Below, one piece after another: positions 1 through 10,105 of a DNA stretch of 64,000 nucleotides. Positions within the stretch are counted from its first letter, which is position 1. Each line of letters starts with the position of its first letter. Under the pieces are notes generated by a model. That model was not told the DNA's origin. It saw only the letters and a list, made by a program, of their open reading frames with translations, and did no database searches. The stretch spans positions 310,001-374,000 of the forward strand of contig JAYKKR010000003.1 in the NCBI GenBank assembly GCA_036971615.1, written 5' to 3'. The DNA comes from Amyloporia xantha. Taxonomy: Eukaryota > Basidiomycota > Agaricomycetes > Polyporales > Adustoporiaceae. The position numbers were made by a program, and so were the translations under genes.

Positions 1-331
1 CGAGCCTACTGCCAGAATGTCGAATAGGGCATCGGCCGAGCCTTGACTGGAAACCGCGACGCGAGATCGTCCCTCTGAGGTACTCGCGGCCGGTCCTAAA
101 TGTCAGGACACAGGCTTGGGAGCGGTCGCGGCTACGGAGGAGGAAACTCAGAGGAACAATACCGACCGAGCCTACTGCCAGAATGTCAAATAGGGCATCG
201 GCCGAGCCTTGAGTAGGAATCGCGACGCGAGATCGTCCCATTGAGTTCCTCGCGGCCGGTCCTGCACGCGAAGGAATCAGTTTAGGAGCGGCCGCGCCTA
301 CACTATATACACTATAAAGACGGACATGGTC
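1..331. repeat. 166-bp subterminal direct repeat, two copies
   Basis: The sequence starting CGAGCCTACTGCCAGAATGT occurs at 1 and again at 167. The two copies share the blocks GGGCATCGGCCGAGCCTTGA, CGCGACGCGAGATCGTCCC and CGCGGCCGGTCCT. The same pair recurs at about 31270 and 31433 in the complete element. Subterminal repeats of this kind are candidate transposase-binding sites (inference). Confidence 0.75.
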
Positions 332-422
332 GCGATGTCGGCCGGGGCTAGATCCAGGTGATGGAATGACGCATCGGCCGGGCCATACTTCAGGTGATCA
401 CAACACACGGCGGCCGGGCCAG

Positions 423-533
423 TCTCATAGGCCACTGCTAGGGCGTCGGGCGACGTCCGGCGCCCCATGCCTTAGGGGACAATGTCAGGCATATATATCC
501 TAGGAGTCAGGGGTACAGTGACTGAAAGGTGTG
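423..533. repeat. Right terminal inverted repeat of the partial KDZ copy
   Basis: This ends in the same sequence as the right terminus at 31721-31799. Its core is the inverse of 13735-13789 at the left end of the complete element. Confidence 0.8.
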
Positions 534-2721
534 GTGCGCTCTCAGTAGCCCCAGTTTTGGCCTTGCGCCACTTTCTAACATGTGTGGCCGCTGTTGGATG
601 GCGATGAATGTCTCCACATTTACCTATCGCGATGACCACCTACCAATACCTGTGAGCTTCTTCCAGTTGGAATCATTCATGTGATCGTCGATGACTTCCT
701 TTCGATGTGCCGTGGTCATGCCGCGTGTGCTACCCGAAATGAGATTCAACGGCGCCCAAAGGGTTTCAATCACTTCGCCATCAATCTGACCAGCACCAGG
801 AATGAAGTTGGGTGAGTAGTGAGGAAAGCATGTGTCTTGATGGCCGTGGACATGAAACAGGCCTATTCCGCGCTGTATCTCCACGTTCGGCGGCATGTGC
901 AAATACTCACTCTCCCCAAACCGCTTCATGAGATTGATGCCGTATTGACACATGATGTCGTACATCACCAGCAGCACCTGGATACCCGCCATGGTGGCGA
1001 GCACCTCGCTCAACGCGTAATCCATGTTCATCTGTCTAATGGCGGGTGTAAGTGAACAAAGGAAATAGCAAACCACTTACCTCTCGCCTTTCTGAAATCA
1101 ACCACCGCATGCGGCATGAAAAACCCATGGCGCGCACAGGCCGCGGCGCCAATCCCCGTGGCTTCAAGGTTATGGCGATCTGCATTCGCCTGGTTGACGG
1201 CGCGATGATCGTGACAGAAGGATTTCTACATAGGCTATGAGCGTCCAACGGTTCATCCACTAGGAGTCGATCGCGGACCTCTTTATGCTCGATGGCGACA
1301 GCGAGATGCTTCTTGTAGGTGTCGTCGCCCACCATGAAAGCGTCGCCATTGCTGAGAATGACGTCATCCTCTGGGCGACGCATCTTGAGATGCTCCGCGC
1401 TAAAGTTGCCGTCCATTACGATGCTCCTCATGTACTTCCATCTGCTGTCGCGTTACACATGGCGCTCAACGAAAGTCTTACATGGCTTACTGTACAGGGT
1501 CATCACGCCATCCTGCGGCGAGATTAACGCCAGGCTTGGGACATGCTGGGCACCCCAAAGCGAGGCCACCGGCGGGTATGGCGTTGGTGGCGCCATGGCC
1601 ATATCCATGCCATTTGCAATATTTGAGGTTTCGCCACTGGCGCGACACTCGCAGGAGTTCCCTGTAGCGATCCTATGCCCTTGTGAACGCAAACACACAA
1701 TGATATGACAATGGCGACCTACCTGAACTGAATGCGGGAACGCAGAGTTGGTAACGCGCCGAAGCTTGCTGTAGTAATTCATCCCCGAGGTTTTGCATTC
1801 CTTGTTGGTGAGCAAAAAGTCATCCAACACCCGAAATGTGAACGCAGTGCGCGGTCGCTTGGTACTTCCAGGATACAGCGCCATGTCCAGTAGCTGTACA
1901 TCAGGGGTAGCCCGATTCTCGCACTGACACCACACAACATCAAGTTTATGGATGCCGGTTACATCGACTATGGTCATCGTGTCATTGCTGTAGTAGCTAG
2001 GCGGCGATGGCGCCGACCCTTCATCGCCATTGTTATCCCCGGCATCGCTGACATCGTCTTCCTCGCCATCATCTTCTACCCCGGCGTGTTGCCCCATAAT
2101 AGGTCTCTCCGCGTATACACATGGTTTGCCATCGTGGCCCAAATGCATTGCGACCCCTACCTCACGAAGCCATGCTGGCTCGAAGAATCCGTCAGCCCAC
2201 TTCTCCACCCGATGCAGCGGCATTCGGCGATGTGTCAGTTGGAGGCAATCTGCGCAGTACACGGGGCGCCCAAAGCATTCCAAGCAGCGCCAATCGCCTT
2301 GCGGACCAGCGCATTTGCAGCATCGCCTCTCTCCAGGAGGCGCTTCTAGCTCGATGATGTGGCTTAGGTACTCTTCTCGAAGAGGAAGCCATTCTCGCAT
2401 AAAGTCGTTCTGCGACTGGCTCGCTTTCAGCCTTCACATTGAACAGCCCAAATATGGCGACAGAGCTCACCTTGTGCAGACTCCTCATCGGCATCACATT
2501 GTCGAACACCACATGTTCCTGCAGCGGCTCCGAATATTGATCATGAGACGCGGCTTTAGAGGGGACTTTGATGGAGATCTGGCATCTGCGACCTGCAGCG
2601 ATGCGCGTGGAATCGGTATTTCTTCTGGAACATAAGTTACGGCGCCTCTTGCAGTTCGCCGCTCTTTGCGCCGCACGAACATCGCATCGCCACTGACGTC
2701 TTGCTTCTTGGTGCGCGCCAT
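534..2721 (-). CDS. KDZ (Kyakuja-Dileera-Zisupton) transposase, 3' end cut off
   Basis: This is a spliced minus-strand gene for a DNA transposase of the KDZ superfamily. The ATG chosen at 2721 begins MARTKK. The exons then encode a basic N-terminus, the KDZ-associated cysteine cluster (RCCKCAG, GDWRCLECFG, CADCLQ), the block TAFTFRVLDDFLLTNKECKT and the core block RSIVMDGNFSAEHLKMR. These are followed by HDHRAVNQAN and LLVMYDIMCQY, then GHQDTCFPHYSPNF and QIDGEVIETLWAPLN. The YDI aspartate and the DGE glutamate are likely catalytic acidic residues (family knowledge plus inference). I found no frame break across these blocks apart from introns near 1690-1730, 1060-1080 and similar sites. One unresolved change near 2561 could be a short intron. 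The exon encoding VRKWRKAK is interrupted at 534 by an inserted KDZ copy, so the C-terminus is missing. Confidence 0.85.
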
Positions 2722-2994
2722 GACCGAATCACCGCGGACAGATGACAATTGCCTTATTGTGATCCATGACAGCTTCCTTTTCATACTGAATGAGAAACTC
2801 TCACGCCCCTTCCTCATGATGTCTTATCAATAACGGATCTTATACACGCGATCATCTGCAGGTAATTTGCCGATGCTTATCTGCGACGGATCTTCGCCAT
2901 GACCTTCCCTCAAGGCGATCACCCGATCCCCCATCCACTGCTCAAATGCAGCCCGCAGATCACGCTTTTTTACCCATTCACGACCCACATCACA
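2722..2994. promoter_or_regulatory. Divergent promoter region between the transposase and WW genes
   Basis: This is the 273-bp gap between two head-to-head start codons (2721 minus, 2995 plus). The same arrangement with a 282-bp gap occurs in the 18-kb element (16961 minus, 17244 plus). Shared control of transposase and WW protein is inferred from this conserved geometry. I did not identify specific promoter motifs. Confidence 0.5.
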
Positions 2995-3624
2995 ATGGCT
3001 CCCACTTTTGCTAATCGCGCCGAATCCGTCGCCAACCTCATCGCTATCAATTGCCGTCTTGTCGTGTACTACTCCTGGCGCTGCGAACAGGCTATCACCA
3101 CGGTGCGGACCGCTTGCGCCAATCCAACCAGCAATGTCGCCATCGACCTCACGTTGGCGAGGTGGGAGATCGGGCTTCGTATGGAAATGGTACCATTTCG
3201 AAATCGTCACACCAATACATCTGCACTGACGGCTAACAGGACGCCATCAACAGGACGCCATCCGCAACTGTAGCAACTCCATACGGACACTGACCCTGCA
3301 TGGTGGACTTGGCCTGATGTCCCTCCCAGCAACCTTCCATCGTGGTGGAAGTGTCCACTGGTTGACAGAGTGAGTGCCCGCTCTTCTAGTTGTTTGTGAC
3401 ATGCTGACACATTCCTGGTGTTACTATTTGGATAGCGTCGTGGAGACACCTATCGGATTGACTGCGGCGACATGAGCGCAGTCCTCAGTCGTTTGGAAGA
3501 GGTCGAGAAGCTCGCCACACGCTTTGTCGAGAACCGCCATCAAGACGCAGACGAGATCTCCAGGATTTTGGATGGATACAGGGAGGTGCTTTTGCCAGAT
3601 GAGGTGTGGGGTACTGTCTCCTAG
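2995..3624 (+). CDS. KDZ-associated WW-motif protein, 159 aa, 3 exons
   Basis: Exons 2995-3189, 3274-3369 and 3436-3624 join in frame, with GT-AG introns, to about 159 residues. No family name is known to me. The protein aligns with the two proteins at 14804-15560 and 16226-16961. Exon 1 has a helical YYSWRCEQA segment matching YRAWRIQQA and an ARWEIGL segment matching DRWKVAV. Exon 2 has a tryptophan-rich motif, AWWTWPDVPPSNLPSWWKCP, matching WWEWPD-x6-PDWWDSP. Exon 3 is a helical tail. It sits head to head with the transposase gene of the same element, as its relative does in the 18-kb element. That suggests a conserved transposon accessory function, unknown in kind. The start is the first ATG giving similarity to the paralogues. 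Confidence 0.7.
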
Positions 3625-3687
3625 CGCCATCTCGCAGGTGGGTCTCGTCTGGTTGTGTATGTATTTCTTGTCACTCCCTGTATGAGC

Positions 3688-4100
3688 ACGAGTGCATGAC
3701 GTCCCCAGCGTCTCCCATTTGTCCAATGGACCTCGAATTTAAGTGGCTGAATCACATTACCATCCAATCATGTGGATGGCGATGCGATTCAGACGCTTAA
3801 CTTCCGGGTAGCATTGACGAATGGCCGAGCTCGAGGACGCCAGCAAATCATGCTCTTTGGACGTCGCGCCATGTCAAAGGTGGGTGTTTCCAGGTGGTGT
3901 ATGTATTTGTTGCGTCTGCGCAGTGAGAGCATGAAGGCATGACGTCCTTTTGCGCCAGCCGATCCTTGAATGTCCTTGGTATTCAAGCGGCTGAATCGGA
4001 TGGCCATCCAACAACGGTTGGATGGCGATTCGATTCAGATGCTTTGATCCAGGGTAGCATTGAAGAATCGTGCAGGTCGAGAACGCGAGCACATCATGCC
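3688..4100. repeat. 242-bp direct repeat with internal inverted repeats
   Basis: GCATGACGTCC occurs near 3696 and 3938, and GGCTGAATC occurs near 3745 and 3990, followed in both cases by a palindrome built on CCATCCAA...TTGGATGG-like arms. Unit length is about 242 bp, in two diverged copies. No coding potential is seen between the WW gene and the element end. Confidence 0.6.
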
Positions 4101-4126
4101 GGCTGCGCACCATGTGCCACGCCTGC

Positions 4127-4600
4127 GCGCGCCATGCACGGCGCCATCGGATGGCGCATATTGCCGCTGAACGAGGCCCCTTCTTCTATGACCTTCGGAG
4201 CCACAGGTAAGCGGCTCTGAAGAGCATAGATGAAGGCGCCCTGTCTGGCGAGCCATAGCGCCATCTCCCAACAGTGAGCATGAGCGCGCCATGCACGGCG
4301 CCATCAGATGGCGCCCGTCGCCGCCGGACAGCGCAACTTCAGTCTGTGGCCCTCAGAGCCACAGGTATGCGGCTCTGAAGACCATAGATGAAGGCGCCCT
4401 GTCTGGCGAGCCATAGCGCCATCTCCCAACAGCGAGCATGAGCGCGCATGCACTTCGCCATCAGATGGCGCCCGTCGCCGCCGGACAAGGCCCATTTGAC
4501 TTATGTCCTTCTGAGCCACAGGTATGTGGCTCGGAGGAACATAAGTCAAGTCTTCCTGTCTGTAGTCTGACTCATTCATGCAAGGTGCTGTTGGATAAAC
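4127..4600. repeat. About 157-bp tandem repeat, three copies, each with a hairpin
   Basis: GCGCGCCATGCACG-like starts occur near 4127, 4284 and 4442. Each unit carries a hairpin with CAGAGCC/GGCTCTG-type arms around ACAGGTATGC, and the block GCGCCCTGTCTGGCGAGCCA. Related units, in reverse orientation, occur in the KDZ fragment of every array unit downstream (for example 40590-41100). Confidence 0.65.
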
Positions 4601-5320
4601 CCATTAACTCCTTGCTCTCTACGTTCACCAGTGGAATCGAGTTGCCCTCAGCGCCATGAGTACTCCGGATGCAGCTGATTTGTCCATCAGCATCAGGGGT
4701 ACTCTCAAAACGTGGACGGCGATTCTATTCCTCTGGCTGACCCAGGGCAGCAAGGATGAAATGGCCCAGTCCAACAGCGCCAGCACATCATAACGCCTGC
4801 GTGCCATACACCTCACAATGTGGCAGGCAAGGTACGTGGCGCATGGTTGCATAGTGCGTCTGGACATGGTGGCGCCATGGTTCCATAGCACATGCTGCCG
4901 CTGGAGATGGCCATTGGATCTGTGTCACACAGAGGGTCCAGACAGCTGGATCCTTTGAAGGACACATATCAGATGGCCCAGTCTCTGCGCGTGTCTTGGG
5001 CGAGAATATGTATTAGATGCTGGTAGGTGGGTAGATCCAGTTCAAATGCCCTTAGCTCTCCGTACATGAAATATGTGACCCAATACGAGTTTCACAAGGG
5101 CGCCACTCATAGCGACGCTGATGGCAAGCGCGCCATCTGTACATTCTATTTTGTCGATATTTGCCAACAGCGCAATGTAATATATGACCTGACAAATAGA
5201 AAAATATTCTCTGAAATACATACAAATGGCACAGTTGATGGCAGATTGCAATGGAGGATAAATGATGCATAGGAAAGGCAAGGATGTAGTGCAATGAAGC
5301 ATGAAATTATGGCACGGTAG
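4601..5320. other. Noncoding interval in KDZ transposon 2
   Basis: Only short ORFs in all frames, none with recognisable features. It includes scraps resembling the KDZ fragment at 39840-40450, such as GATCCAGCTGTCTGGACCCT-like blocks in inverted orientation, so it is subterminal transposon sequence. Confidence 0.5.
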
Positions 5321-5664
5321 GCCGACACATCTCCACAGGGTACATTATAGCGTTGGCCGAAGCTACAGAGCAGGCAAAAATATAGCGGTAGAATACGGCG
5401 CAGTGGGCCGACACATCGCCCCAGAGTATATTATAGCATTGGCCGAAGCTACAGAGCAGGCAAAAATATAGCAGTAAAATAGGGCGCGGTGGGCCGACAC
5501 ATCTCCACAGGGTACATTATAGCGTTGGCCGAAGCTACAGCGCAGGCAAAAATATAGCGGTAAAATAGGGCGCGGTGGGCCGACACATCGCACCAGAGTA
5601 TATTATACCATTGGCCGAGGCTACAGCGCAGGCAATATTATGGCGTCGGCCGACGTCCGCTCTC
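5321..5664. repeat. 86-bp tandem repeat, four copies
   Basis: GCCGACACAT starts at 5321, 5407, 5493 and 5579, an exact 86-bp period. Each unit also contains TTGGCCGAAGCTACAG and CAGGCAAAAATATAGC. It lies directly inside the terminal repeat of KDZ transposon 2, a position expected for transposase-binding repeats (inference). Confidence 0.85.
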
Positions 5665-5733
5665 CTTACACTGTAGGGAAAATATCACCCATATCTCTCC
5701 CTAGTCATTAGGCTATAATGACTGAATGGGCTC
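5641..5733. repeat. Terminal inverted repeat (left terminus) of KDZ transposon 2
   Basis: On the minus strand this reads GAGCCCATTCAGTCATTATA, then GGGAGAGATATGGGTGA, then GGAGAGCGGACGTCGGCC. The same end recurs at 39404 and in every array unit. The outer 15 bases equal those of the 18-kb element at 13712. Confidence 0.75.
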
Positions 5734-6542
5734 CCGTGCGCAGGTGGTCTGTGCACAGCCTGAGTAAGCAGGCTATGAGTCATAAGTGATGTCGTGAGCA
5801 GGGCCCGAGGTCGGCCGGCACCATGCTTAAGTAATTGTCCGTAAATGGAAGGCGGGACAGAGTCCGTGGGAAAGGGACATGTGACGTGTAATGGTTGACG
5901 CGTCTAAGTTAGTGAACAACGAGCTTGCAGTGTTCGTGTACAGTAGAATGGCCGTTCGAATAAGAGGGGAAAATAACGATGAGAAAAAGGCAAAAATTGT
6001 CCGTATATAGAAAGGAAGAAACGCTCAATGTCAACTCGTGACACTCAGCCTTTATCGGTTTGTTTGTCCCCTGTCGCTCGACTCATAGTCGCAAAAGTTA
6101 CTTTGTGTTTGCTGCATTACTTTGTCTACCTCATTACTGCGTCTACTCATCAATACCGTCTCGACAAACCTTTGATCTTATGATCGCCTTCGACTATCAT
6201 TGAAGAACTGTGTTGCGTCTCGAACTGCGTCCTAGCTAAGTTCCCCCCATCGAATCATTTCTCTTTCCTTCTACAATATATTGAAGAGCTCTATCGAGCT
6301 TCGATTGTCTCTACCAAGTCCCGCTAACCTTACACAGTCTTCGAGTAGCTTTGACGATGTGTCGAGCGACGTCGTAAGTTTCCCCAGCATTCGTAGCCTC
6401 TTCCAAGGTGTTTCTCGTGTTCACTCAAACCGCGGGACACCCTTGCTGCTAACTCCCCTCCACTAAGACTATTCAGTGTCTCTCTAGTCCCTTTAGGTTG
6501 CACCCAGGTTAGGGGTTAGGGTTTCATAGGTCGTATCAGCGC
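5734..6542. other. Interval without a recognised gene
   Basis: This flanks KDZ transposon 2. ORFs are short. An imperfect telomere-like stretch GGTTAGGGGTTAGGGTTT lies near 6507. The polypyrimidine-rich tract at 6050-6470 resembles an untranslated leader or promoter, but no gene follows it. Confidence 0.4.
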
Positions 6543-6642
6543 ATCGTGTACATACATCTCAGCATTCTCCACACAGTACTACAAGCGATAGCAGTGCCTC
6601 GCTTGTGCCATCATCATCTGTCACCTTGAGAATCCCCAACTC

Positions 6643-7179
6643 TTGCATGCTTTTGGTCATGACCTGAAGGTTGTTTGGGAGAGCCTTGCCCGTGTGCATT
6701 GCTCCTGTGGCTTTGGGACCCTCCTCGCCATGCGCCGCCACTTCTTCTCCACAGTGAAGGATCCTGAACAATCCATGCAGTCATGGATTGCATCTGTTTG
6801 GTCTGCTGCATTCCAACTCCAGTCGGTAGACTTTGAGGTGAAGGATATCGATCTCATCATTGCCCTCACGTCTTCCCTCCTCCCCTCCTACAACTCCCTT
6901 GTCGTTGCCCTTGACAACACGCCGATTAGTGAGCTCACTGTTGAGAATGTCATCACTCGCTTGCTCAATGAGGAGACTCGTCAGTCAGGGAGTACCCGTC
7001 ATGCCAATGACCATTTCACCATGTTGGCCTCATCATCCTCACATCACGGTAAAGCCAATGTTCATACAGAAGAACTCCGTTGCTTCAACTGTCGTGGTCG
7101 TGGACATGTTGCTCGTGTCTGTCCATCTCCAAAGAGTGCATGGTCAAAGGGGGACAAGGAGGACAGGGAGGATAGGTGA
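6643..7179 (+). pseudogene. Copia gag fragment with CCHC zinc knuckle
   Basis: The 178-codon frame resembles the nucleocapsid part of copia Gag. The helical region includes FKVKDIDLI-type text and the block LLPSYNSLVVALDN, the usual 'LP.sy..l...l' signature. Next comes LTVENVITRLLNEE, and then a zinc knuckle CFNCRGRGHVARVC (C-x2-C-x4-H-x4-C) near the end. The N-terminus before about 6643 runs on in other frames, so the start is arbitrary and the gene is incomplete. The frame ends just before the LTR-like sequence at 7278. Confidence 0.65.
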
Positions 7180-7277
7180 GTCAATCTTGCGATTCTTGAT
7201 GGAGACAGTGATGTGGACTCTCAGTATTGATATTTCCTTTTAATTTCCTTTCTACTACACTCTGACTCATGGGGCTG

Positions 7278-7398
7278 TGTTGGAAATATGAGTCTATGTT
7301 CCGTAGGTAGCTTATGTAATCACATGCATACCAATCACGCGCGTCGTGTACATACATCTCAGCATTCTCCACACAGTACTACAGCCTATATTCCAACA
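7278..7398 (+). repeat. 121-bp LTR-like sequence
   Basis: It begins TGTTGGAA and ends TTCCAACA, an 8-bp terminal inverted repeat typical of LTRs. It is preceded by the purine-rich CATGGGGC. Part of it is repeated upstream at 6548-6587. I see no clear target duplication. Confidence 0.55.
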
Positions 7399-8619
7399 GT
7401 TCTGTGCCGACATAGCATACACTTGAGTGATTGCGCCATACTTCGACTGATCATGAGAAGTCTTCTTGTTGCTCATCTTTCTGGTCTTCCTATTGAGTAT
7501 TTTCAGGATATGGGGCTTGCCCTCTTTCAAAATGATTCTGCCGGTGTCCCACAAAATGAGAGCCCGTTCAACCTATGAAATCCTAATGTTGAGTATGAGC
7601 ACCACACCAAACACTAGAATGACTTACCACAGCTGCCACTAATATAATGGCGCCTACAGGAAACTGTGTTGAACTCTCTGCGTAGAGTGTGTTGACTTCA
7701 ATCCAGCCTTCAATTGACAGTAGATGGCGTCCAAGTGTGCACAAAATGAAGGCCAATCTCCAACAGCACAATTGTTGTGGAACCATAGCCACAGCACCAT
7801 TCATAGAGGTGTTGATGTACCTGGAGGTTTGAATAAGAACGAGGTCATTAACAACTGCTTACCACACCGGAAATAGGAACATTCAGGAAATGCACTGAGT
7901 ATACTATGAGTGGCTGTGCGTAGACAGCATCAAAGATGACCTGCAGGATCATAATGTATCACCATGCACTGCCGGTATACCAAGGATTGATTAGTGTGCC
8001 AGCATGCTGGAGGGCAGTCAGAATAAAGATATTGCCCCATTTTTGCTGGTCCTAAGTACCTGCAGGGAGCATAGAATTTATCCACACCATGTGCTGTTAT
8101 GGATATTCCGGTAAGACCCTCTTATACCCGGGTTCTTCCCAAGAAAGAACTCGGTCTTTCATCAACAGATAGTCCTTCACTACCCTCCATGACTGCACGG
8201 ATCAACAGGACCTGCAAGCTCATATATTTCACGTGTGAAACCGATACCTTTTGGGATAGTGACTCGGTCTCCCACTCAATGGGTAGTCCTCCTTTCCCTT
8301 CTTTGAGGAAAGCAGATCCTCGGGACCCACAAACACCCACACTTCGTGTGAGAGGTTGAGTCCCGTGAAACACCTTGAGGACTGGTTGCACAATCTGACT
8401 TATGGAGGGCGGACCAGTCTCGCTCAAAAGACTATTGGAGACCGAGGCAAGACCGATGAGTGGCTGGGGTGTGCCATTTTGCAATACAAGGATAGCAGTG
8501 TGGTTTCCTTGAGTATTCAAAGCGGTGTGAAAAGGACAATAGGTGCACAGGTATTAGGCAGTGTATTGTAGACTTAAGGACAACACATGTACAGAAGGTT
8601 CTCTAAACGGGGCACGAGA
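7399..8619. other. Interval without a recognised gene
   Basis: Short unsupported ORFs only (the longest, 132 codons on the minus strand at 8122-8520, has no recognisable feature). AT-rich and GC-rich patches alternate. Probably decayed transposon or intergenic sequence. Confidence 0.4.
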
Positions 8620-9930
8620 TGTTAACTAATAGTAATGGAGTGGCTTCAGTTGTGTAAAGAGCAACTCGATTATGTATAGTAGTAGTCACCTAATAGTAAT
8701 GGAGTCTATACTGCAATCCGTGATGGCCTCTTTCGAATATAGCTTGCTTGCTTCCGTGACTTCTTGTGAGCCTTAGGTGTCGGTGTTGGTGTCTGTGCCC
8801 TCTCATGATATCTTGCTTCTCATCTCTGGGCTCTCTCAGATCAATCCTTCTATTCATTCTGCTGACAGGAGAACCGTCAGGGAATCACAGCTTCAGTTGG
8901 GTAAAGAGCAACTCAAGCCTGAGTTCTTGTAGGATCGTAGTATATGTAGCTACGTGACAGTGATCAATGCAAAAGATTTAAATGATAATATAATGACTTG
9001 CTTGAGATCAGGGATAAAAAGAGAGGGTGCATGATCACAATAACATGAGGCTACCGTCGGGTGGCACAGTGCTTGCCCATCAACACTCCCCCTCAAGCCT
9101 GACAAAGCTCTAGGAGAGTGTTCTACCTTGTGGTACGTCAAAGCCTTTGTGAGAACATCCGCAATCATGTCATTTGTTGGACAATACAAGAGGGTTGCGT
9201 GTTCTGAGGATAAGAGTTTGCGAATGAAATGATAGTGAATGTCAATGTGCCTGGTGCGTGCATCAAGCAGTCCATTCATGGTAATGGTGATAGCGCTCTG
9301 GTTGTCAGAGAGGAGAGGAGTAGAAATAGATAAAGGAGATGTGAGCTCACCTAATAGGGTGCGAAGCCACAAGAGCTTGCGTGAGGTGTTGGAGATGGCA
9401 ATGTATTCAGCCTCTGTAGATGATAAAGCAATTATCGGCTGTTTTTGTGAGCTCCAAGTGACTGCTCCCCCTGTGAAAAGAAAAACATGTCCAGAGATCG
9501 AGTGACAGTGTGGCCGTGAAGGCCGTGAAGCCCAGTCTGCATCTGAGTATCTAATGAGGCCCTCACCAGTGAGACCAAAGGTGAGATGCAGGTCACAAGT
9601 TTCTTTTAGGTATCAAAGGACATGTTTGGCGGCCTCCCAGTGAACCGGTGCGGGGTTAGATGTGAATTGGGTGAGCATGGACACAGCAAATGAGATGTTG
9701 GGTGATGTACCTATAGCAGCATACATGAGACTACCGACAAGGCGAGAGTATGGCCGATGAGCCCTCTTGCAGCAATCTTCATCAGTCATTTCAATGCTTT
9801 GAAGGGTGAAATGTGGATCCATCGGGATGGTGAGTGTGTACACTTCTGTCATGTTGAAGCAGTGATATGAACTATGAAAACCTAACCCCTGCACAAGGTG
9901 CAAATAAAAGGGCAAAGGAATCGTAATAGG
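8620..9930 (-). mobile_element. Decayed minus-strand copia element ('Copia C'), 3' part
   Basis: RT-connection and RNase H coding pieces (9085-9915) run on the minus strand and end at a purine tract (GAGGGGGAG on the minus strand, 9086-9094). TGTTGATGGGC, the expected start of a 3' LTR, follows and extends leftwards from 9085. The LTR's outer end is not defined. Repeated blocks such as CTAATAGTAATGGAGT (8624 and 8691) and GTAAAGAGCAACTC (8655 and 8895) lie in this region. The 5' half is absent or displaced by the 1.6-kb element at 10106. Confidence 0.6.
9085..9915 (-). pseudogene. Copia C RT-connection/RNase H fragment
   Basis: The minus-strand frames encode the RT C-terminal block SRLVGSLMYAAIGTSPNISF followed by FAVSMLTQFTSNPAPVHWEA (9613-9915). 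They then encode RNase H blocks LSDNQSAITITMN and RTRHIDIHYHFIRKLL and the terminal NDMIADVLTKAL (8950-9372). Frame changes and stops separate the two halves, including the STEAEY region near 9400. These motifs match Ty1/copia RT and RNase H domains closely. No YVDD active site survives in the window. The piece is a dead fragment. Confidence 0.75.
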
Positions 9931-10105
9931 AAAGGTCTAGGTGTGAGGGAGTTAGCAGCAAGGTGTCCTGCGTTTCAGCAAATGCGAAGCAACATCTCGA
10001 AGGTGTACAAAGAATACTCAAAGGACTCGAAGTATGTTGAAGAATGGTAGAAGTGGCTCAAAGGATCGTGGTGTTGGAGTGCAGTCGGAATATTGCAGAG
10101 TCAAA

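Larger units (their letters stand above)
1..533 (+). mobile_element. Right end of a second copy of the 18-kb KDZ transposon (partial)
   Basis: Bases 167-533 match 31433-31799, the right end of the complete 18-kb KDZ element in this window, without indels; I saw one substitution (near 435). The terminus lies at about 533, where the sequence switches abruptly to the transposase gene of another KDZ element. The body of this copy lies outside the window to the left. No coding sequence is visible here, only subterminal repeats rich in GGCCGAGCC and TCGCG motifs. The near identity implies very recent transposition of this family. Confidence 0.85.
534..5733 (-). mobile_element. KDZ transposon 2, left-end portion, truncated by an insertion
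   Basis: Read on the minus strand, this element begins at about 5733 with GAGCCCATTCAGTCA, the same terminus as the left end of the 18-kb element at 13712. It continues through tandem repeats (3.6-5.65 kb), a WW gene transcribed towards the end, and the KDZ transposase transcribed inward. It stops at 534, where another KDZ copy has inserted. Gene order matches the left side of the 18-kb element. The rest of the element, if it survives, lies left of the window. Confidence 0.8.
6543..7398 (+). mobile_element. Short Ty1/copia remnant (gag only) between LTR pieces
   Basis: A 45-bp block (GTGTACATACATCTCAGCAT and the bases after it) occurs at about 6548-6587 and again inside the LTR-like sequence at 7278-7398. 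Between them lies only a gag-like reading frame. There is no protease, integrase or RT, so this is a deletion derivative or a small non-autonomous element. Confidence 0.55.

Noticed and set aside
2690..2721. MARTKK start of a KDZ transposase as a histone H3 tail mimic
   Set aside because: The match to H3 is only ARTK, and the other KDZ transposase in the window starts MGSRPRG, so it is not conserved.
5321..5664. Regular 86-bp repeats as a CRISPR array
   Set aside because: There are no distinct spacers between repeats. The whole 86-bp unit repeats, the organism is a fungus, and the repeats belong to a transposon end.
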